64,000 bases of DNA from Bacteroidales bacterium. Lineage in GTDB: Bacteria; Bacteroidota; Bacteroidia; Bacteroidales; UBA932. Positions within the stretch are counted from its first letter, which is position 1. Every line of letters begins with the position of its first letter. This document shows, in pieces, positions 27,768 through 36,237 of the stretch. The notes under the pieces are model-generated. The model worked only from the letters and a program-made list of their open reading frames with translations. It ran no database searches and had not been told where the DNA came from. Location: assembly GCA_023667095.1 (NCBI GenBank), contig JAMPAT010000005.1:62001-126000 (forward strand). Direction: 5' to 3'. The translations under genes and the position numbers were made by a program.

Positions 27768-28811
27768 ATGAATACATTGAAACGACACATTGCCATCCTG
27801 TCAGGAGCAGTCCTTGCAGGGGGAATGCTTGCAGGATGTGTAAATACCGGCACAGGAGCAAATCCGGCAGAAAGGGAAGCCGTTGCGGTAAAGGTCATTG
27901 AAGTCAGCATGGACGGAAGCGCGGCAACGAAGACATATATAGGCACTGTTCATCCAGCCAGGTCAACAGTGCTGTCATGCAGCCATTCCGGAACATTGGT
28001 GGAGCTTAATGCAAGGCAGGGGCAGCATGTCAGGCAAGGAGATGTCATAGCAGTCATAAATTCCCAGGGTGTCAAAAGTTCTCTGGATATGGCCGCAGCG
28101 ACTCTGCAGCAGGCCCGTGACGGCTACAGACGCGCCAAGTCAGTCCATGGGAGCGGAAGCATGGCAGATGTCAAGATGATAGAGGTCGAGACACAGCTTC
28201 GGCAGGCAGAGGCGGCATACGCTGCAGCAGAAAAGGCATATTCAGACTGCACAATAAAGGCCCCGTTCTCAGGTGCAATAGGGGAAGTATATGCTGAAGC
28301 CGGTGTGGAGATGTCAGTGGCTGGACCCATTGTCAAGATTATGGACATTTCATCCGTAGAAATCCGTTTCCCCGTACCTGAGGGAGAAATAAATTCTGTC
28401 CGGACAGGCACTGGAGCAATAATCGGCATACAGGCTATTGAAAAGGAGAATATCCCTGTCCGCATCACTTCGAAAGGGATTGCAGCGTCTGCACTTGCAC
28501 ATACATACGAATGCACGGCTGTCCCTGACGCAAGGATTGACGGGCTTATGCCGGGCATGGTATGCAAGGTAAGGATCCCGGGTGGAAACTCACGTTCGGC
28601 AGTCATCCCTTCTTCTGTGATAAAGACCGATGCCTCCGGCAGATATGTATGGGCAGTAAAGGACTTGAAGGCAGTAAGGCTTCCTGTTGTGACAGGAGGT
28701 TTTTCCGGCAACGGTGTCATCATATCCGAAGGACTTCAGGCCGGTGACCTTGTGATTGTCGAGGGGGCAAGGAAAGTAAGTTCTGGAATGAAAGTCAAAA
28801 TCGTGGAATGA
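27768..28811 (+). CDS. RND efflux periplasmic adaptor (membrane-fusion protein) lipoprotein
   Basis: A 347-residue adaptor of the AcrA/MexA class that bridges an inner-membrane RND pump and an outer-membrane channel. It has a lipoprotein signal (MLAGC, Cys24), a lipoyl half-motif (GTLVELNARQGQHVRQGDVIAVINSQG), an alpha-hairpin (about 105-150), the second lipoyl half (CTIKAPFSGAIGEVYAEAGVEM) and beta-barrel/MP domains ending KVSSGMKVKIVE. It overlaps the pump gene by four bases (ATGA), so translation is coupled. The short hairpin is typical of Bacteroidales multidrug adaptors. The substrate is unknown. Confidence 0.95.
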   Translation: MNTLKRHIAILSGAVLAGGMLAGCVNTGTGANPAEREAVAVKVIEVSMDGSAATKTYIGTVHPARSTVLSCSHSGTLVELNARQGQHVRQGDVIAVINSQGVKSSLDMAAATLQQARDGYRRAKSVHGSGSMADVKMIEVETQLRQAEAAYAAAEKAYSDCTIKAPFSGAIGEVYAEAGVEMSVAGPIVKIMDISSVEIRFPVPEGEINSVRTGTGAIIGIQAIEKENIPVRITSKGIAASALAHTYECTAVPDARIDGLMPGMVCKVRIPGGNSRSAVIPSSVIKTDASGRYVWAVKDLKAVRLPVVTGGFSGNGVIISEGLQAGDLVIVEGARKVSSGMKVKIVE

Positions 28812-31800
28812 TGCAAAGGCAAGGTAAATTCATACGCGCCTCCATTGCCCAGAAAAAGATTGTGTATTTCATCCTTTTTCTGCTGATTGCCATCGGAATA
28901 TATGGGTTGACAACCATCAACAAGGATGAGTTCCCGACATTCGAGATCAAGGAGGGGCTTGTTGTGGGAGTGTATCCCGGAGCTACAGCCACAGAGGTAG
29001 AAGAGCAGCTGACAAAGCCATTGGAGGAGCTTCTGTTCACATTTTCAGAGGTAAGCAGGTCAACATATTCATATTCAAGGGACGGGATATGCTACATATA
29101 TGTCATGCTTGACTCCCCCGCAAGCAAGAAGGACGAAGTGTGGTCAAAGATAAAGCACCAGCTCAATTCATTCAAGCCTATGCTCCCTCCCGGTGTGCTC
29201 GCCGTAGCGGTAATGGATGATTTCAGCTCGATATCCTCACTGCTGATTGCAATGGAGTCACAGGACAAGAGCTACAGCGAGATGAAGGAGTATTCGGACG
29301 GACTGTGCGAAAGGCTTCGGGAAATTCCGGCACTTGCAAACGCAAGGGCCTACGGCACCCAGGAGGAGGAAATCGCTGTCCACGTGGACATGGACAGGCT
29401 TTCAGCGTATGGAATCACCCCATCCATGCTGATGCTTGACTATCAGACATCGTCCCTGCAGACAATGGGAGGCACATTCAGGACCTCCTGCACAGAATCA
29501 CCGATACATGTCACGGCAACAGCCGGAAGCGAAAAGGAGATAGCCGAAAAGATAATATATGCCGGTCCACAGGGGGACATTCTGAGGCTATGCGACATTG
29601 CAACAATCGAAAGAAGATATAAAGAGCCGTCATCAATCGTTGGCTATAATGGGCATACCGCCCTCATTGTCTCTGTCGAGATGCGTCCGGACAACAACAT
29701 CGTGGCATTCGGGCGCGAGGTGGACAAGGTGCTGAACGAATTTGGCAAGGATCTGCCGGAGAGCGTAAAGGTGACCAAGATAACAGACCAGCCTAAAGTT
29801 GTCAGGACATCTGTGTGGTCATTCCTGCGTGACCTGGTGATTTCCATGCTGGTGGTGATTGTGGTGATGCTGCTGCTGTTTCCGGCACGTTCCGCGATGA
29901 TAGCAAGCACCGGTGTCCCTGCCTGTACAGCTGTCGCAATTGCTGTGATGTACCTCACAGGAATGAGCCTCAACACAGTGACACTCGCAGCACTGATCGT
30001 TGTCCTCGGAATGATTGTGGACGACTCAATCATAACAATGGACGGCTACATGGACAAGCTCGGACGCGGGATGGAGCGTGTAGATGCCGCCTGTGCAAGT
30101 GCAAAGGAACTGTTCATGCCTATGCTGCTTGCCACTGCAGCCATCAGCCTTATGTTCTTCCCTATGCTCGGAATCATCTCCGGATATCTCGGTGATTTTG
30201 TCCAGTCTTTCCCTTGGGTAATCAGCATTGCACTTGCAGCTTCCCTGATATATGCAGTCACCGTGGTGCCTTCATTGGAAGTCAAATACATACGTTCCGC
30301 AAAGACAGACGGCAACGGATGGTTTGCGCGGGGTCAGGAGAAATTCTTCAACGGGCTGCAGAACGGCTACGAGAAGCTGCAGGGAATCTGTTTCAGGCAT
30401 CCGTACCTGACCATCCTTGCAGGAATTACGGCAATTGCGCTCGGGATACTCATGTTCCTGCAGCTGAACATCCAGATGATGCCTATGGCAGTCAGGGACT
30501 GCTTTGCGGTAGAGATATACCTTGATGCAAACGCGGGACTGGACAAGACAAGGGAAATCACAGATTCACTCGAACATATCCTGCTGTCAGACAAACGTGT
30601 CACTTCGGTAACTTCCTTTGTCGGGACCGGTTCACCACGTTTCCATTCCACATACGCGCCAAAGGTCCCTGCACCGAATTTTGCACAGCTGATAGTCAAT
30701 ACCGGCACGACAAAGGAGACTGAGGACATATTGAGGGAATATGAGACCGTGTATGAAAGCTATTTCCCTGAGGCACAGATCCGGTTCAAGCAGATGGACT
30801 ACCAGGGAAATGCTACGGCACAGGTGGATGTCACATTCAAGGGAGCATCAATGGATGAGATGAGACCGTATGCCGATTCCCTGAAAGGCTTCATGTCCGG
30901 CATGGATGATATGCTGAAATGGGTTCACAGCGACTGCGATGAACATGTCTCGACCATAAATGTCAACCTTGACCCGGAAGAGGCCGCACGGCTTGGTGTC
31001 AACAGGACATTGCTGTCATTGTCGCTTGCAGGCGCGTTCAACGGCCTTGCAATTGCATCGGTATGGGAGGACGGCACAAAGATTCCGGTAACCCTGTACA
31101 GCAAATCAGTTTCATCAGACATGCCTTATGAAACCGTCGGCAACCAGATGATCCCGACATCACTGCCTGGTGTGGATGTCCCGTTGAGACAGGTGGCATC
31201 CGTAACCCCCGGATGGGAGCCGAAGGAGATTCCGCACACAGGAGGCCGCCAAAGCATCGGTGTCTATGCTGACATGGTCATGGGACAGAGCCAGCCTGAG
31301 GCAATGGCTATGATTGACAAATATATCAATGACAAGATTGCACCGGTACTTCCGGCAGGGATACAGATTTCATACGGAGGGCTTACCGGAACAAACAATA
31401 CAGTCATTCCTGAAATAATGCTCAGCTTCTTCTGTGCAGTTGCTGTGCTTTTCTTCTTCCTGCTTTTCCATTTCAAGAAGATGTCCCTTGCAGTACTGAC
31501 AATGGTGCTGAGCCTTCTATGCCTGTTCGGTGCGTTTTTCGGGCTGTGGATATTCGGACTTGACTTCGGTATGACATCTGTGCTCGGGCTGATAAGCCTT
31601 GTGGGAATCATAGTCAGGAACGGCATAATAATGTTTGAATATGCAGAGGAACTGCGTTTTGCCGGCGGACTTTCCGTCAAGGAAGCCGCAGAGGAGGCCG
31701 GGCGCAGGAGGATGAGGCCGATATTCCTTACTTCATGTACAACAGCCCTCGGGGTGCTGCCGATGATTCTTAGCGGAGACTCGCTGTGGATGCCTATGGG

Positions 31801-33340
31801 TATAGTGATATGTTTCGGTACAATGATGTCCATCATCCTTATCGTACTTGTCATGCCTGTCTCCTATTGGCAGCTTTTCCGCCGTTCCGACACTGCTGGC
31901 GGTCCTTCTTTCGGGAGTGAACCGAAAGAGTCGTCCTCATCCGTCAAGGCTATAGTAACAGCAACTGTAGCTGTGACTGTTTTCTTCCTTGCAGGTACAG
32001 CAGTATCTGCACAGGAGAAAAGCATCGCCCTGAACCTGGAGGATTGCCGTAATATGGCCATGCAGAACAATGCATCCATCAACAACGCCCGTCTTGATAT
32101 ATATGCAGCCCAGGCGCAGAAAGGCGAGGCACTGGCAGAGTATTTCCCTAAGGTCTCCATAAATGCCTTTGCCTACTATGCCTTCGACCCTCTTCTTGAA
32201 ATAGGTGTCAAGGACATCCTCGGGAACTCCGACATGGCCCACAATATTACATCCTGGGTCAACCAATACGCTCCCATGTATGGTATAGACCCGTATTTTT
32301 CGGCATTGAAGAAAGGATACAGTGCAGTCATCTCTGCTGTCCAGCCGGTCTTTGCCGGAGGCAGGATAGTCTATGGAAACAGGCTTGCATCACTCGGGGT
32401 GGAAGCAGCTGAACTCCAGGGCAGGATACAGACCCGCAAAAGTAACGGGGAGATAGAGCAGATGTACTGGCAGGTGGTCTCACTGCAGGAGAAGATGAAG
32501 ACACTGGACCAGGTTTGCGAAATGCTCGACACACTGCAGAAAGACCTTTCTTCAGCCATTTCAGCCGGCCTTGCGACACAGACTGACATGCTCCAGGTAA
32601 AGCTCAGACAGAACGAGCTAAGGTCCGCAAAGACAAGGCTGCACGGAGGCATAAGACTGGCCAAGATGAACCTTTGCAATTCCATAGGACTCAGATACAC
32701 CCCATACTCAACGATAAATCCAGAGTCTCTGCCACATATTGACAGCATATCAGTCTCAGGTGACCTTGAGATACCGGAAGAACCTATGGCCTACTGGAGA
32801 GACGAAAATGAGATTGCAGCAGGGCGTGAGGAGACAAGGCTCCTTGACATTGCAGTGGATGCCAAAGCCGCGGAGAGACGTATGGTCCTCGGAGAGGTCC
32901 TGCCACAGGTCGGTGTGGGTGCATCGTATGGATATGGCAGCATTATAGGTGACGGAAGTTTCAACGGGGCAGTCTTTGCCACGCTCAAGATTCCGATTAC
33001 GGACTGGGGCAAATATTCAAGGCGTCTCCAGAGATACGGCTACCAGGTGGAAAAGGCACGCAACGACAGGGAATATCTGGGGAACCAGCTTCTTCTGCAG
33101 GTTCGGCAGCTATGGCTCGAGGTTACTGTCTCGTGGGAGCAGATGCTCCTTGCCGAGGAAAGTGAATATGTTGCACAGTCTGTGGTGAAAGACCAGATGA
33201 GCCAGTACAAGGCCGGTCTGATACCGCTCTCCGAGCTTATGTCCGCACAGACATCGCTCCGCCAGAGTGCAGATGCCCATATAGACGCCCAGATTGCATA
33301 CCACACTGCGCTGCAGCGGTATATTGAACTGTTCAGGTAG
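28808..33340 (+). CDS. Fused RND efflux pump and TolC-type outer-membrane channel
   Basis: A 1,510-residue single reading frame. Residues 1-1,035 are a full RND permease: TM1 (18-37), the porter domain, the TM4 proton-relay Asp405-Asp406 (GMIVDDSIIT), and TM10 with Arg937 where AcrB has Lys940. Residues 1,046-1,068 (from base 31943) form a hydrophobic, signal-like segment ending AVSAQ, and 1,075-1,510 are a full-length TolC-family protein (LEDCRNMAMQNNASINNAR, FQAEYFP-like repeats and a second repeat ending QRYIELFR). The RND C-terminus is cytoplasmic, so the segment would export the channel half, and signal peptidase could free it after VSA. No Met lies between the halves for a separate start. 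It is coupled to the adaptor. An HAE-type multidrug pump is most likely. Confidence 0.93.
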   Translation: MMQRQGKFIRASIAQKKIVYFILFLLIAIGIYGLTTINKDEFPTFEIKEGLVVGVYPGATATEVEEQLTKPLEELLFTFSEVSRSTYSYSRDGICYIYVMLDSPASKKDEVWSKIKHQLNSFKPMLPPGVLAVAVMDDFSSISSLLIAMESQDKSYSEMKEYSDGLCERLREIPALANARAYGTQEEEIAVHVDMDRLSAYGITPSMLMLDYQTSSLQTMGGTFRTSCTESPIHVTATAGSEKEIAEKIIYAGPQGDILRLCDIATIERRYKEPSSIVGYNGHTALIVSVEMRPDNNIVAFGREVDKVLNEFGKDLPESVKVTKITDQPKVVRTSVWSFLRDLVISMLVVIVVMLLLFPARSAMIASTGVPACTAVAIAVMYLTGMSLNTVTLAALIVVLGMIVDDSIITMDGYMDKLGRGMERVDAACASAKELFMPMLLATAAISLMFFPMLGIISGYLGDFVQSFPWVISIALAASLIYAVTVVPSLEVKYIRSAKTDGNGWFARGQEKFFNGLQNGYEKLQGICFRHPYLTILAGITAIALGILMFLQLNIQMMPMAVRDCFAVEIYLDANAGLDKTREITDSLEHILLSDKRVTSVTSFVGTGSPRFHSTYAPKVPAPNFAQLIVNTGTTKETEDILREYETVYESYFPEAQIRFKQMDYQGNATAQVDVTFKGASMDEMRPYADSLKGFMSGMDDMLKWVHSDCDEHVSTINVNLDPEEAARLGVNRTLLSLSLAGAFNGLAIASVWEDGTKIPVTLYSKSVSSDMPYETVGNQMIPTSLPGVDVPLRQVASVTPGWEPKEIPHTGGRQSIGVYADMVMGQSQPEAMAMIDKYINDKIAPVLPAGIQISYGGLTGTNNTVIPEIMLSFFCAVAVLFFFLLFHFKKMSLAVLTMVLSLLCLFGAFFGLWIFGLDFGMTSVLGLISLVGIIVRNGIIMFEYAEELRFAGGLSVKEAAEEAGRRRMRPIFLTSCTTALGVLPMILSGDSLWMPMGIVICFGTMMSIILIVLVMPVSYWQLFRRSDTAGGPSFGSEPKESSSSVKAIVTATVAVTVFFLAGTAVSAQEKSIALNLEDCRNMAMQNNASINNARLDIYAAQAQKGEALAEYFPKVSINAFAYYAFDPLLEIGVKDILGNSDMAHNITSWVNQYAPMYGIDPYFSALKKGYSAVISAVQPVFAGGRIVYGNRLASLGVEAAELQGRIQTRKSNGEIEQMYWQVVSLQEKMKTLDQVCEMLDTLQKDLSSAISAGLATQTDMLQVKLRQNELRSAKTRLHGGIRLAKMNLCNSIGLRYTPYSTINPESLPHIDSISVSGDLEIPEEPMAYWRDENEIAAGREETRLLDIAVDAKAAERRMVLGEVLPQVGVGASYGYGSIIGDGSFNGAVFATLKIPITDWGKYSRRLQRYGYQVEKARNDREYLGNQLLLQVRQLWLEVTVSWEQMLLAEESEYVAQSVVKDQMSQYKAGLIPLSELMSAQTSLRQSADAHIDAQIAYHTALQRYIELFR

Positions 33341-33354
33341 CAGATGAACGTGTG

Positions 33355-34233
33355 TCACTCATCATCATTCTCCTCCACTGCCTTGCGTGGGCTGACGAGA
33401 CGGACTGAGAGTTCATACAGGAAATACAGCGGGAGGAAGACTACGGCAAGGGTGAACGGATCACCGGAAGGGGTTATTATGGCTGCCAGCACAAGAAGCA
33501 CCACAACAGCGTATTTCCTGTATGTCACAAGGAATTCACGGTCAATTATGCCAAGCTTGGACAGGAGCCATGCAAGGAGCGGAAGCTCGAAGACGATTCC
33601 CATGACGAATATCATCATCAGGAAATTGTTGATATAGGAATTCAGGTTAATCTGGTTGACTATATGCTCACTTATCTGGTACTCCACAAGAAAACGGAAA
33701 GTGAACGGGAACACTATGCAATAGCCCACAGCGCAGCCCAGGTAGAACATCCCTGTACCGAACACAAAGGCCATTCTCATGTTCCTTATTTCCTTCGGGA
33801 AAAGGGCAGGGCGCACAAACTTCCAGATTTCATATATGATATAGGGAAACGCCAGCACCAGTGCCATCCAGAAAGAAGTGCTGATATGCGTCATGAACTG
33901 AGACGCGACATTTATATTTATGATATCTACAGAGAAGCTGCTGTTGCCGAAGTCAGGCAGGAAAGGAAGCCTGTCCCCCATCTTTGCAAAGAACCTGTAC
34001 AGGAAGAAATCCGGACCGGTCGGGGCCAGGATAAAATTGTCAAACACGTATGGCATTGCGACAAACGACACGATAACACACACGACAATGGCTATAAGCA
34101 TCCGGAAAAGAGTCCATCTCAATGCCTCCAGGTGTCCCCAGAAAGACATTCCTCCATCTTCGTCAGACAATATGGCATCATTCTCTGCCACTGGCATTCC
34201 TTTTTCCTCCACAGATATTTCCTTTTCTTCCAT
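33355..34233 (-). CDS. tatC: Twin-arginine translocase subunit TatC
   Basis: A 292-residue inner-membrane receptor of the Tat pathway, which exports folded proteins with SRRxFLK signals. It has an acidic N-terminal extension (1-28), then MSFWGHLEALRW, the canonical HLEELRxR entry of TatC, and six hydrophobic helices (about 42-60, 115-135, 155-175, 200-220, 240-255, 262-278). ALVLAFPYIIYEIWKFVRPAL and GMFYLGCAVGY are strong family blocks. It is the last gene of the minus-strand cluster, 114 bases after the isomerase-like gene, with an intrinsic terminator in that gap. It ends 14 bases from the pump fusion on the other strand. There is no TatB; a TatA lies at 37752-37925. Confidence 0.96.
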   Translation of the reverse strand: MEEKEISVEEKGMPVAENDAILSDEDGGMSFWGHLEALRWTLFRMLIAIVVCVIVSFVAMPYVFDNFILAPTGPDFFLYRFFAKMGDRLPFLPDFGNSSFSVDIININVASQFMTHISTSFWMALVLAFPYIIYEIWKFVRPALFPKEIRNMRMAFVFGTGMFYLGCAVGYCIVFPFTFRFLVEYQISEHIVNQINLNSYINNFLMMIFVMGIVFELPLLAWLLSKLGIIDREFLVTYRKYAVVVLLVLAAIITPSGDPFTLAVVFLPLYFLYELSVRLVSPRKAVEENDDE

Positions 34234-34290
34234 ATCAAACCGGTTTTTAGAAACTGTCCTCCACTGCCGGAACTGGACAGATACTTAGAC

Positions 34291-34331
34291 AACAAAAGCC
34301 GTCCCGGACATCTTCCAAAGTCCAGGACAGC
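34291..34331 (-). terminator. Intrinsic terminator after the isomerase-like gene
   Basis: On the minus strand a 12-pair stem (GTCCTGGAC with GTCCGGGAC plus flanking GC pairs, with G-T wobbles) closes a 10-base loop and is followed by TTTTGTTGT. It begins 16 bases after the isomerase-like stop and precedes tatC, so tatC would need read-through or its own promoter. Confidence 0.65.
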
Positions 34332-34347
34332 CATAAAACAGATTAGG

Positions 34348-35211
34348 TCAATTCCTGAAATAAGGAGAAGCAATCAGATAGTCGATACTTGCCTTCATTC
34401 CTGCTTTCCAGTCATTGTCGACAAATGCCTCCTGCTCGACGACAAAGTCAACAGCACCGGCAACATCCACATTCGAGAAGATAGCGTCGAAACCTACCAT
34501 TCCGCTCTTGCCGACATCAAGATGGTCCTTGACGTGAAGAACTTTGAAACGGCCCGGATATTTCTCGAAATACTCGACAGGAGCGGCTTTTCCCATCACT
34601 GTCCAGTAGACATCCATCTGGAAAAACACATACGCAGGGTCAGTATGCTGAATCATATAGTCAAGCATGACCTCTCCCTCAACCTTGTTGAATTCATGTG
34701 CATGGTTGTGGTATCCGAATGCTATGCCGCTCTCAGCGCATTTCTTTCCGACCGCATTGAAATACTCGCAGTATGTCTGGAGGACATCAAGCGTCTCTGG
34801 TACACCGAGCCATGGAACGATAAGGTATTTCATGCCGGCAGCCTTGTGGGCAGCGATACATCCGTCCCACCATTTGAGAGACTCGCTGAAGTCACCGCTC
34901 TCACATTCCTCTGCTGAAAGCCCGTGTCCGCAATGCGAAGAAAGGACCTGCATGCCTGCGGCCTCTACATCAGCCTTGAACTGCTCCGGTGTACAGCCGT
35001 AGAAAAGGCCGTCATTGTAGTTCGCTGCCTCGACAGCTGTATATCCCATTTCTGCAAGCGCAGAGAAGACAGCCTCATGGTTCGCTGCATATTTCTCTGC
35101 ATTGCCGATTTCGGAACGTATGCTGTAGAGCTGTACTGCAACCTCCTTTTTCTGCTCAGTGCATGAAAGAGCCAAAAGGAGCATAACCGGAAGTATAAGA
35201 TACTTTTTCAT
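34348..35211 (-). CDS. Xylose-isomerase-like TIM-barrel lipoprotein (sugar isomerase/hydratase)
   Basis: A 287-residue envelope lipoprotein. I start at ATG 35211, which opens the type-II signal ending LALSC (Cys18); the frame is open to 35286 but that stretch overlaps a terminator. It is of the AP-endonuclease-2/xylose-isomerase-like fold: VAVQLYSIRSE, YTAVEAANY, LSSHCGHG, FGYHNHAHEF, FFQMDVYW and FKVLHVKDH give the usual Glu/Asp/His metal site. In related operons such proteins act on 3-keto sugars or 2-hydroxyglycals. Its neighbours, a DUF1080 protein and Gfo/Idh oxidoreductases, fit that. It lies between two terminators, so its dosage may differ from the upstream genes. Confidence 0.9.
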   Translation of the reverse strand: MKKYLILPVMLLLALSCTEQKKEVAVQLYSIRSEIGNAEKYAANHEAVFSALAEMGYTAVEAANYNDGLFYGCTPEQFKADVEAAGMQVLSSHCGHGLSAEECESGDFSESLKWWDGCIAAHKAAGMKYLIVPWLGVPETLDVLQTYCEYFNAVGKKCAESGIAFGYHNHAHEFNKVEGEVMLDYMIQHTDPAYVFFQMDVYWTVMGKAAPVEYFEKYPGRFKVLHVKDHLDVGKSGMVGFDAIFSNVDVAGAVDFVVEQEAFVDNDWKAGMKASIDYLIASPYFRN

Positions 35212-35250
35212 ATTTACCAAAGTTTCACAGGTGCGAAACTGCCCTGTTTC

Positions 35251-35296
35251 AAAAAATCCGGAAGCCTTGCGGACAATTATGTCCATGGCTTCCGGA
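35251..35296 (-). terminator. Intrinsic terminator after the DUF1080 gene
   Basis: On the minus strand TCCGGAAGCC and its perfect complement GGCTTCCGGA enclose a 20-base loop with a second small GGAC/GTCC stem, followed by TTTTTT. It starts 10 bases after the DUF1080 stop. It should stop most transcripts before the isomerase-like gene. Confidence 0.8.
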
Positions 35297-35306
35297 AATA
35301 TAAGGA

Positions 35307-36179
35307 TTACTCAAAAAGCTTTACACGGATGTTGCGGAACCACACATCGTCTCCATGGTCCTGGAAACCGATATATCCTTCGTGGTTCTCGCCGCCGCAG
35401 TTGTTGAGAAGCTCGAATGCGAGAGGCCATTTCTCCTCGCTGAACTTGCTTGCCTGGAGCATGTCAGTCCACTGTGGAGTCCAGAGATGGTACTCAAGTA
35501 CATTGACATCGTTCTGGCCATGTACAACAGTGCCCTTGTAAACCATGATCTTGCCTTTGTTCCACTCACCGAAAGGTTTCTGGTTCTGCGGCTTTGCAGG
35601 AATCATGTCATAGAGCGATGCTGACTGCCTGTTTCCGTCGACTCCAAGGAGGGCATCAGGATGGTTTGCATTGTCAAGCACCTGGTACTCAGGACATGAG
35701 ATATAGATAGGCTCGTAGCGTGTCTCGCCGTCTTTCTCTGTAGTGACCTCCTGTGCGAGGTAGAACACTCCTGAGTTGCTTCCCTTTGCAACTTTCCAGT
35801 CGAATTCAAGTATGAAGTTCTGGAACTTGTGTGCGAAGATGATGTCTCCACCCTCTGCTGTCTGTCCCTCGCCTGTACCTGTGCCGCTGAACTTGAGGCA
35901 TCCGTCCTCGATTGTCCACCTTGCAGGGACATGGTCCTTGCCATATCCTCTCCAGCCGTCGAGTGACTTGCCGTCGAAGATCACATAGTATCCGTCTGCG
36001 TCCTGTGCATAGGCAGAAAGGTCAACCTGTGCATTGTCCACCACTGTATATTCAGGGCAGTTCGACTTTGTTGCAGGAGCTGTCTCCGCTGCTTTGTTGT
36101 TGTTCTGGCAGCTGCAGGATGATACTGTTGCTCCTGCTATAAGGGCTGCTGTGTAGAATAATATCCTTTTCATTTTCAT
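35307..36179 (-). CDS. DUF1080 lipoprotein (3-keto-disaccharide hydrolase family)
   Basis: A 290-residue lipoprotein: the signal ends VSSC (Cys22 or Cys24). The DUF1080/LamG-like jelly-roll runs from about residue 65: VIFDGKSLDGWRGYG, a typical family opening; GGDIIFAHKFQNFILEFDW; GSNSGVFYLAQE; CPEYQVLDN; the C-terminal GYIGFQDHGDDVWFRNIRVK is diagnostic. Family members cleave 3-keto-glycosides made by dehydrogenases. Genes: 58 bases after the Tat-exported oxidoreductase and followed by an intrinsic terminator. In the proposed route this enzyme breaks the glycosidic bond after C3 oxidation. It could instead be a structural binding protein, but the block matches are strong. Confidence 0.92.
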   Translation of the reverse strand: MKMKRILFYTAALIAGATVSSCSCQNNNKAAETAPATKSNCPEYTVVDNAQVDLSAYAQDADGYYVIFDGKSLDGWRGYGKDHVPARWTIEDGCLKFSGTGTGEGQTAEGGDIIFAHKFQNFILEFDWKVAKGSNSGVFYLAQEVTTEKDGETRYEPIYISCPEYQVLDNANHPDALLGVDGNRQSASLYDMIPAKPQNQKPFGEWNKGKIMVYKGTVVHGQNDVNVLEYHLWTPQWTDMLQASKFSEEKWPLAFELLNNCGGENHEGYIGFQDHGDDVWFRNIRVKLFE

Positions 36180-36237
36180 GTGTTTTTAATATCATTATCT
36201 TGAGTCTTCCAAGCCTGTATTTCCGTTACGGAAAATG

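Noticed and set aside
31940..32012. Separate TolC gene starting inside the RND-TolC frame
   Set aside because: The frame is continuous and has no ATG between the RND end and the TolC domain; the GTG present falls inside the signal-like segment.
33664..34917. A 417-codon open frame on the plus strand, antisense to tatC and the isomerase-like gene
   Set aside because: It lies fully opposite two well-matched genes, spans both a coding end and a terminator, has no family blocks and a composition typical of antisense frames.
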